In this document: one piece after another, positions 57,733 through 64,000 of the stretch
Layout: each line of letters begins with the position of its first letter
Numbering within the stretch: the stretch's first letter is position 1
From: Gonatopus flavifemur
Lineage: Eukaryota; Arthropoda; Insecta; Hymenoptera; Dryinidae
NCBI GenBank assembly: GCA_018340375.1
Contig: JAFFJZ010000002.1
Location: 22,214,001 to 22,278,000 of the forward strand
Length of the DNA: 64,000 bases
Direction: 5' to 3'
Made by a program: the position numbers and the translations under genes
The notes under the pieces: model-generated
Seen by the model: the letters and a program-made list of their open reading frames with translations, nothing else
Database searches by the model: none
Told to the model about the DNA's origin: nothing

Positions 57733-58883
57733 CCCTGGGTAAAAAATCCGATAAAGAAAAATGCTATTGGTATGAATTGAGTTTCTGCATCGGAAATTTC
57801 GGATTGACACCAATAAAATTCCTTTCAATAGGATTGAATCGATTTTTTATCAATAATGATCATGCCAATTCAATCCGATGGAGAAAAATTCTATCGGGAT
57901 GAATTGAGTTTCTGCATCGGAAATTTCCGATTGATACCAATGAAATTTCTTTCTATTGGATTGAATTGGTCTCATCAATGATGAAAATTCCAATTGAGTC
58001 CGATATAGGAAAATTCTGTCGGAAGGAATTGAGTTTTTGCATCGTAAATGCTCTATTGATTCCGATTAGAATTCTTTCAATCGGTTTGAGTACATTCTCA
58101 CGATAACTTTGATGACAAATACCTATGAAATCCTGTCCCCAACAACGAGTATCGGATATCATGAATGATTTGATAAGAGCACTCTTTCTCATCCCCTGAA
58201 TTTTTTTGGTAATAGGATTCGATAGGTGTTCCTGTCTAAATCTAACTCAAAATGTATATCTCCCATAGAGATTCGTTAAATATTCAACCTCATCAACTGT
58301 TTCCCTACTGATTTCAATAGATCCGGATTACCGCGAATTCCGATGAAAACCAATTTCCAAATAAAATGGAAGGAAATTTCGAAATTGAATTGGATATTGC
58401 TGATACAAACCCATAGAATACCATGATCTGTAAACTTTCCTATTATTTCCAATAATTTCGTATGTTGGAATGATGGAACTGAAACCCATTGATAAATGAA
58501 ATCTGCACATTCTGTAATTAAGTCGAAAAGTTCCCTTAAAAGATTCATCACTCATCCAATTTCACAAATTTTCCCATTAGTTCCAATAGATTAAGGTGAT
58601 GGAAACTTCCGATAAAAACCGTTTACCTTATGAATTGGAAAGAATTTTAAACATCCTATCAGATATTTCTTATACAGACCAATAGATCACGTGGAGTCCT
58701 ATTCATTCCAATGAAACACAAATTTTTCAATGTGTCAATCCTTGATTCGATCCTATAGATAACAGATTCCAATTGAATCGTATTTATTTGGAATCGGTAC
58801 TTGAGGATTTTCGATTGACCCTACTCATTCCGATCAATTTTGAATCGGTTTCTATCGGATCCTATAAGATTTTTCAACCAGGG
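57733..58883. mobile_element. CCCTGG element with tandem 125-bp units
   Basis: The ends are CCCTGGGTAAAAAATC and the inverse of CCCTGGTTGAAAAATC. AT flanks both sides (57731-57732 and 58884-58885). The left part has about three direct units of roughly 125 bp sharing AATTGAGTTTCTGCATCG and GGATTGAAT(C/T)G. The right part has related words in inverse orientation. Frames inside are not genes. Confidence 0.75.
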
Positions 58884-58885
58884 AT

Positions 58886-59500
58886 TGTTCATGATCGGGT
58901 TTCCTGCACCAGCAAATTTCTATCACCGTAAAGCAAGTGAATTGTATGGTCAACTTCAACAGATTCAAGGATTATCAATTTCTGGCTAGAAATGGGCAGA
59001 ATTTTCAGATGAAAAACGGAAAAATGCGGTGATTGGTTGCTTTGTTTAGAAATTGGAATCCAAATGTTTAGATGCAGGAGAATTATACAATCACTGAACT
59101 GTCCCGTTCTTTATCTGGTACCCTGGGGATGGGGTGAGATCGAATTTGGATTGGGGTTGTAGTTGGATCCCAGTATCCACTTTATGTAGAATCATATTGG
59201 TTGAAAGCATGAATAAATATGAATTTCAAGTAATACAAATTCAATAATTTTGGTTTTGTTCGAATATATTATACAAAAAAAGATTCCACCTCTGTCTAAT
59301 ATTTTTTTATCTGGCCAGAATAACTTTGCATCTATCTACAGCCAATTCTTCAAGTTATTAGTACAGCCAGGAGTATATCTTCTCCGTCTTCAGACAAAAT
59401 CACCTAAATTTTTGTTGGAGGGTACTTATTGAAACCAGAGTCAGATTCTCTAAATACACTCGTTGTATTCATATCATTGAATACAACCAACCAGACATAC
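58886..59500. other. No gene seen
   Basis: AT-rich, possibly spätzle intron. Nothing recognised. Confidence 0.4.
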
Positions 59501-59569
59501 CGTTTTAATTCCACAGGTATCTCTGTGGTACTTGAACAAGTGTATTATCCTATGAATTGTAATTGCTAC
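59501..59569 (-). CDS. Candidate upstream spätzle exon
   Basis: The acceptor GCAGTTTCAG|GTAGC and donor AAAACG|GTATGT bracket 69 nt with a single open frame (VAITIHRIIHLFKYHRDTCG, then IKT). It is phase 0 at both ends, so it joins exon 57039-56922 in frame. It has no recognisable domain and is supported only by splice signals and phase. Confidence 0.35.
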
Positions 59570-59746
59570 CTGAAACTGCTGTTATTATTGGATTCAATAT
59601 AATATGCAGGTATAAAGGAGGTGCTTAAAGTAGATGAAGGAATCATGCCGTGCGGTCATTTTCATTTAATGTGATTGTGAAAGTACCACTGGTCCGGCTA
59701 GTGCGGATCAGTTGCCAGTAATTGAGGGAAGTAGGTATGTAAATAG

Positions 59747-59754
59747 TATATAAA
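59747..59754 (+). promoter_or_regulatory. Possible TATA box
   Basis: TATATAAA lies 65-72 bp upstream of the ATG at 59819. It suits the small secreted-peptide frame there, but such words are common in AT-rich DNA. Confidence 0.2.
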
Positions 59755-59818
59755 CGAGATTGATCCATTATCCCTTATTTCTAAACTTTTTACCTTGAAG
59801 AACACACATCAAAAGATT

Positions 59819-59917
59819 ATGAAAATGATGCTTGAAAGCTTCTATTCCATTATTATATTGTGGATATGTTGTATAAAATCCATCCAAGGGATTTTCAATC
59901 AGAAGAAACAATTGTGA
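59819..59917 (+). CDS. Small signal-peptide-like ORF, unidentified
   Basis: Encodes 32 residues: MKMMLESFYSIIILWICC, then IKSIQGIFNQKKQL. A charged start followed by a hydrophobic core and a small-residue site (SIQG) looks like a signal peptide. A TATA-like word precedes it and a GTGAAT donor overlaps the stop codon, so it could be the first exon of a secreted protein. It may equally be chance. Confidence 0.2.
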   Translation: MKMMLESFYSIIILWICCIKSIQGIFNQKKQL

Positions 59918-60045
59918 ATTATTCATGCATCAACGAAAGTGTGTAACTATGAACAAATATTGTATAACACCTTTATTGGAGTTCAATAATAACGCTTGAA
60001 AGAAGAGCTGGATAATCGAAATCTTCCTCAACTTGCGTACCCATA

Positions 60046-60280
60046 CACGCAGAAAAATATATTTTAAAAATTCTCACAATTTATTGAGGATCAGCACCAG
60101 TCTGTGATGGATGAAATTATTCACTTGAATATAGCTTCAAAAGTACCATAATTTCTTGTAAAAATACGTCTAATTATGGGACTTTTTAAAAGTAAATTCA
60201 AGTGAAAACTCTATCTGTCAGAGACTGGCGCTGATCCTCAATAAATTATGGGACTTTTCAACACATCTGTTTTCTGCGTG
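60046..60280. mobile_element. 235-bp CACGCAGAAAA fold-back MITE, nested
   Basis: The ends are CACGCAGAAAAATA and the inverse of CACGCAGAAAACAG. TA flanks both sides (60044-60045 and 60281-60282). It shares AAAAGTACCATAATTTCTTG and AATTATGG.ACTTTT words with the element at 27981-28246. Confidence 0.8.
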
Positions 60281-60463
60281 TACAGCACCGAAGATTTCAT
60301 GAGCATTGCAGGGATCTAATGCTTGAAGTACCGAAATATTCCTGTGATGTTGTTGTATGTCACATTGAGGTTTCAAAGTCCCTTCAGAAACATTGTAATA
60401 TCCGCTAATCTCACATTTCAATGCAATATTTCTGAATTATTCCTGAAATATTCCCAGAACACT

Positions 60464-60701
60464 CAGGCCTGGCGAAACGTTCTCAGCCCGAGTGGGAATA
60501 AGACCGGGAGAGGGGGGGGGGGGGGGTGGCTTGAGAAATACTTGCCCCAACAAATTTTTTAATTAGACTGGCCTTCAGACTGTGGGATAGTCCGATCATT
60601 GGGAAATAAAATAATCAAAATTCCGTGTGGGTCATTACCCACTCAACCACTTTCCGTGTGGGGGGTGCTCCCCACTGAACCCACATTATTCGCCGGGCCT
60701 G
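60464..60701. mobile_element. 238-bp hAT MITE, nested
   Basis: The ends are CAGGCCTGGCGAA and the inverse of CAGGCCCGGCGAA. They are flanked by a perfect 8-bp target duplication, AGAACACT (60456-60463 and 60702-60709). It includes a G homopolymer near 60512-60526 and GTGTGGG/ACCCAC words. Non-autonomous hAT. Confidence 0.85.
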
Positions 60702-61414
60702 AGAACACTTATGGAATATTTCATTGTAATGTTTCTTTGTATAGTATGTTTGTAACATTTCGATTGATAGATCTTTGACATATTCCTGTAGAAGGATATT
60801 GAAATGTAATTGAGACATTCCTGCTATCTATGGTGCTGTATGGGTACAGATCCCATAATTCTCATACAGGCGGAGAATGATCAGATAACAGAGATGGAAA
60901 AAGTTGGTAGTAATCGAAAACCGTTTTAACGTGATACCAGCGCTATAATTTTTACGGGACAAACTAAAAAAAATGCACGTACAGAGAGATATTTTTAATC
61001 AATGTACCCCCAATAAAAATATTTCTCTTCGGAATTCTTCAAAACTCTTCAGATTTTTCTACATAACTGTCAGATTTCGGACGCTTTGAGAAATTTGCAG
61101 GATTTTTAACCATAAATATTACTCTACAAATTTCTGCATTACTCTGCAAAATTGTACATAATTCTTCCAATCTTCGTAATATTTTATGAATTTCTCCACA
61201 AAATTCGTACAAAACTCGCCAAATCTCCATATTACATTAAATACTTCTCTGCATATTTCTGCATTACTCTACAAATCTCTGTTTCATCTATTCACTTTTG
61301 CTTGAGAAAAAAAATTTTTGTTCAGAGTTTATCTCTACAAATCTCCTTCCAGTTCGACTTGAATGACATTACGGAAGAGACGCCACATTGAAAGTCCATT
61401 TTTAGGAACTTTCC

Positions 61415-61490
61415 TCAGTGAGGATCGAACCCGGGTCCTGCGAGTGAGAAGCAAAGCCTCTATCACATCAGCGGATCTCCGAGATGACTA
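61415..61490 (-). repeat. tRNA-like segment (possible SINE head or tRNA pseudogene)
   Basis: On the minus strand, GGGTTCGATCC matches the pol III B box and T-loop. Upstream lie TTTGCTTCTCACTCGCAGG, which could form an anticodon arm with CTC, and a TGATGTGATAGAGG stretch as a poor A box. No good acceptor stem is visible, so a functional tRNA is unlikely. Confidence 0.45.
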
Positions 61491-61539
61491 CAATAATCTT
61501 AAAGTACCACTTATGGGAATCATCGCAATGGAAAATTTG

Positions 61540-61930
61540 GAAAAATTCGTTTTCGTGAGGTATAGACCAATCAATTCAGAATCTTCTGAAACGAAAAATG
61601 AATAGGTCGTGGGAGAGGGGATTTTTTCACCTCAACTTGTAAATTTTTCCAAGTGCTGAGTCAAATCGATAGAAAATTTTGAAAGTTCGTCCCTGTAAGA
61701 TATAGACCAATCGATTCAGAATCTTATGAAACGAAAAATGAGTAGATCGTGGGAGAAAGGTTTCTTTCGACCTTAACTTGTAAACTTTTCCAAGTGCTGG
61801 GTCAAATCGATAGAAAATTTTAAAAAATTTGTTCCCGTCAGATGTAGACTAATCGATTCAGAATCCTCCGAAAGGAAAAATGAGTGGGTCGTGGGAGAGA
61901 GGGTTTTCGAGGCCTACTAGTGAATTTTAC
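61540..61930 (+). repeat. Tandem repeat, about 2.8 units of 140 bp
   Basis: TATAGACCAATC(A/G)ATTCAG begins at 61561 and 61701, and a variant at 61843, giving periods of 140 and 142 bp. Units share CGAAAAATGA(A/G)TAG.TCGTGGGAGA and AAGTGCTG(A/G)GTCAAATCGA. Confidence 0.8.
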
Positions 61931-62469
61931 TCAAGTTGTTTTGAGTCGATTGAAAAATTGGAAAAAAATTCACTTTATCTCCGCAAATGCGATTTGAGAA
62001 AAATGTATGAATTTGTATAGAAAACTCAACTCTCCGCCACAAGCCGTAATATTCTTGGAATAGACAAATAAAGAGAAAATTCAAATTTTTTTCTGCAAAT
62101 GTAGTTTGCAGAGAAATGTATGAATTCGTGGAGAAAATTCCTTTCCTCATCAAATGTTTCCACCATTTATCAAGTAAAAAAATGTTGAGAAAATTCAACA
62201 TTTCTGAACAAAACAACTTTGACCAATAAGTTGGAAATGTACAGAGAAACCTTCGCTGGTAATAGAAATTTTCTGAAATATGTAGAATTTCACAGAGTTT
62301 TGGAAGATGAATCTGTTGAAAAAATTCTTTCTTTCTCTAAGAATTGCGATAATGAAGTTTTGCAGACAAATTGTTGAAGTTTTGAAGAGAAATATCTTTA
62401 TTGGGGTACATATTTTTATGTAGTTCGTCCCGAAAAAATTTTTAAAAGCCCCGCTGCTGGTATCCCCTT

Positions 62470-63541
62470 AACGTATCAGAACATCACCGCCTGATTCATA
62501 TTCACGCGGTTCTTCGATTAATTCTCATTCACTGTTAGAATTATCTGTGTTAAATCTCATATACCAGATTTGAAAATTTTTTAAATCTACATTTTTACAT
62601 TGAATTTTTACATCTGATTGTCGGTTGCATTGTCAATCAATGTACTGAAGTTGGCTCCGTATACAATTAATGTACAAATTCACATTAATGGTTATGGAAT
62701 TCACAAACATTTCTAACAGTGTTGATTTGAAAGTCCTCAAGATGATCAAACAATGAACGTCCATAAATCTGGATGTCAAAGTAATTAAAAATTCTGGATT
62801 GTATTTGAATGATCAAACCTTAAACCGACCACAAAATTAATGAGGGTGGAAGAATTATTAGAATATGACCTGCAGCTACATAGCGAGGCTTCAAACGAGA
62901 TGGTATAATTGATGCATGACCTACAAACCTACATGTGTCCAAACTTTATTGTACACACAGATCAGTACCTATAACCTGTTACAGAAATGTCGAAGAAGAG
63001 AAACGATCGCCATGATCATGTTGTTTTGGAACCACGCCACGTGCGAAAGGATAAATCGTTGCAGGAGTTGTAAGTTGAGTGCAGTATCCAATCAACGTTT
63101 CATGTCTTGAACTATTTTCTAAAAATCTTCCAAACATTCTGTTCAATACTTGTGAATGAGTTTTGGTATGTCCTTGTAGGTCTTGAAAACACCTAAAGTT
63201 GATTTCAACATTTCCTTCTCTAGCAGAAGAAGGTTTTATAGAATTTCTATGTATATTTTATGTATTTTTAATGGATAACGATGTTTCTACAAGGAATTAT
63301 ATAGGATCTTGAGACTGATATGAACAAAATATATATTCATTCAATCAACAACTTTATATGACTCGAATAAGGTTTCCCGAGTAACACAAGAATTTTTCAA
63401 ATATGCTTTGATGATACGATGAATATGAAAAGAATGTGCAAATGACATTATTTTGGATGAATTCGTCAAGATATTCTATGGAGGTGCATAGCACACAATT
63501 ATTCGGAACAGTCTCATTTGGAGGTTCTACGCGTTCTTTCC
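62470..63541. other. No gene called
   Basis: AT-rich. Minus-strand ATGATCATGGCGATCG at 63019 begins a short hydrophobic frame (MIMAIVSLLRHFC) before a possible GT donor. Its phase does not fit the candidate spätzle exon, so I leave it uncalled. Confidence 0.35.
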
Positions 63542-63928
63542 CTGATGAAAATTTCCCATAGAAAACGATAAAATTTTTCCTATCAGTTTCAATGTGGTTT
63601 CTGAAATTGGAATTCCCGATGCTGTATCGTGGATTTACGATAGAATTTTATCGATTCTTATCGTATTCTATAGGATTGAGGAGCTATGTATTTGGTCTTA
63701 TATTGAAATTCTCATAGAAAAAGTATTAATTATTTGGAAAAAGAGAACTTGTTTCCTTCCAAATAAGTGGTAAACCAGATATATAACTCTCAAATCCTAT
63801 AGAATACCATAAGAATCGATAGAATTACATCGTAAATCCACGATACAACATCGGGAATTCCAGTTTCAGGAACCACATTGAAACCGATAGGAAGAATTTT
63901 ATCGTTTTCTAAGGGACATTTTTAGCAG
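63542..63928. mobile_element. Fold-back element (CTGNTGAAAATTTCCC type)
   Basis: The arms carry AGAAAACGATAAAATTTTTCC, GGAATTCCCGATGCTGTATC and CGTGGATTTACGAT at the left and their inverses at the right, with a central GAATAGAATACGA-like palindrome. 387 bp, arms near 160 bp. Related to 41846-42276. No clear target duplication. Confidence 0.75.
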
Positions 63929-64000
63929 AGTTGGAATTCTCAAACACGTGCCCTAGCATTTTTAACCTCCTGTGTTGCTTGGGTTGTACCGAGATATACA

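Larger units (their letters stand above)
60040..60844. mobile_element. CCCATACAGCACC element hosting two nested elements
   Basis: The ends are CCCATACAGCACC (interrupted six bases in by a MITE) and the inverse GGTGCTGTATGGG. TA flanks both sides (60038-60039 and 60845-60846). The interior repeats AATATTCC and ACATTGTAAT words. It hosts the elements at 60046-60280 and 60464-60701. Confidence 0.75.
60930..62467. mobile_element. 1.5-kb inverted-repeat element with internal tandem repeat
   Basis: GATACCAGCGCTATAATTTT and a following CGGGACAAACTA at the left are inverted near 62430-62467. Next inward, TGTACCCCCAATAAAAATAT and TTTCTCTTC are matched near 62373-62420. CTCTGCAAATTTCTGCA-like words fill both flanks. 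The middle carries a tRNA-like segment (61415-61490) and 140-bp tandem units. No target duplication is confirmed. Confidence 0.65.

Noticed and set aside
59640..59668. Minus-strand ATG (MKMTARHDSF) near the TATA-like word as a spätzle start
   Set aside because: The frame ends after about 23 codons and contains no GT donor before its stop.
61415..61490. Functional tRNA gene
   Set aside because: The T-arm region is good, but the acceptor stem and A box are poor. It is better read as a tRNA-derived repeat or pseudogene.
62976..63019. MIMAIVSLLRHFC-type frame as the spätzle signal-peptide exon
   Set aside because: Its possible donor leaves phase 2, but the candidate next exon needs phase 0, and the hydrophobic core is weak.
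1..64000. CRISPR array, bacterial operon or viral genome segment
   Set aside because: Repeats are inverted or interspersed rather than spaced direct repeats. No operon-like gene packing is present and I saw no viral protein signature.

Overview
This is a 64 kb piece of an AT-rich insect nuclear genome. Three things point to an insect: a spliced spätzle (Toll ligand) gene, mariner elements of two insect lineages, and hAT and non-LTR retrotransposon relics. I cannot fix the order; a hymenopteran is possible but unproven. Gene density is very low. Most long open frames are chance frames in AT-rich DNA or lie in transposons.

Layout. 0-7.5 kb: decayed repeats and a mariner relic (3837-6466) into which a GGGCCC-rich element has inserted. 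7.6-8.9 kb: a complete Mos1-like mariner with an intact 345-residue transposase. 10-11 kb: a small inverted-repeat element and a non-LTR retrotransposon relic. 13.5-15.6 kb: word-repeat elements between two inverted repeats. 16-21.6 kb: a duplicated block, one half of which is riddled with small deletions and looks like an assembly false duplication. 21.7-48 kb: almost wholly short terminal-inverted-repeat (TIR) elements, many nested, including a hAT element with a perfect 8-bp target duplication. 49.6-57.0 kb (perhaps to 59.6 kb): spätzle on the minus strand, its introns loaded with transposons. 60-64 kb: a three-layer nest of elements, a 1.5 kb inverted-repeat element with a tRNA-like segment and 140-bp tandem repeats, and a fold-back element.

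The most unusual theme is a set of short non-coding elements that begin CCC... or CACNG, end in the reverse complement, and are flanked by 2-bp target duplications of varied sequence (GT, AT, AA, TT, TC, CA, TG, TA). In several families the interior is built around one self-complementary hexamer, different for each family: AACGTT/ACGT, GGGCCC, AGTACT, GAATTC, GAGCTC, TGATCA, AGGCCT. I found no autonomous partner in the window.

The real host gene is spätzle. Five exons join in phase and encode a prodomain, an R|LGG processing site and the C-terminal cystine-knot cytokine. The 5' end with the signal peptide was not found with confidence.
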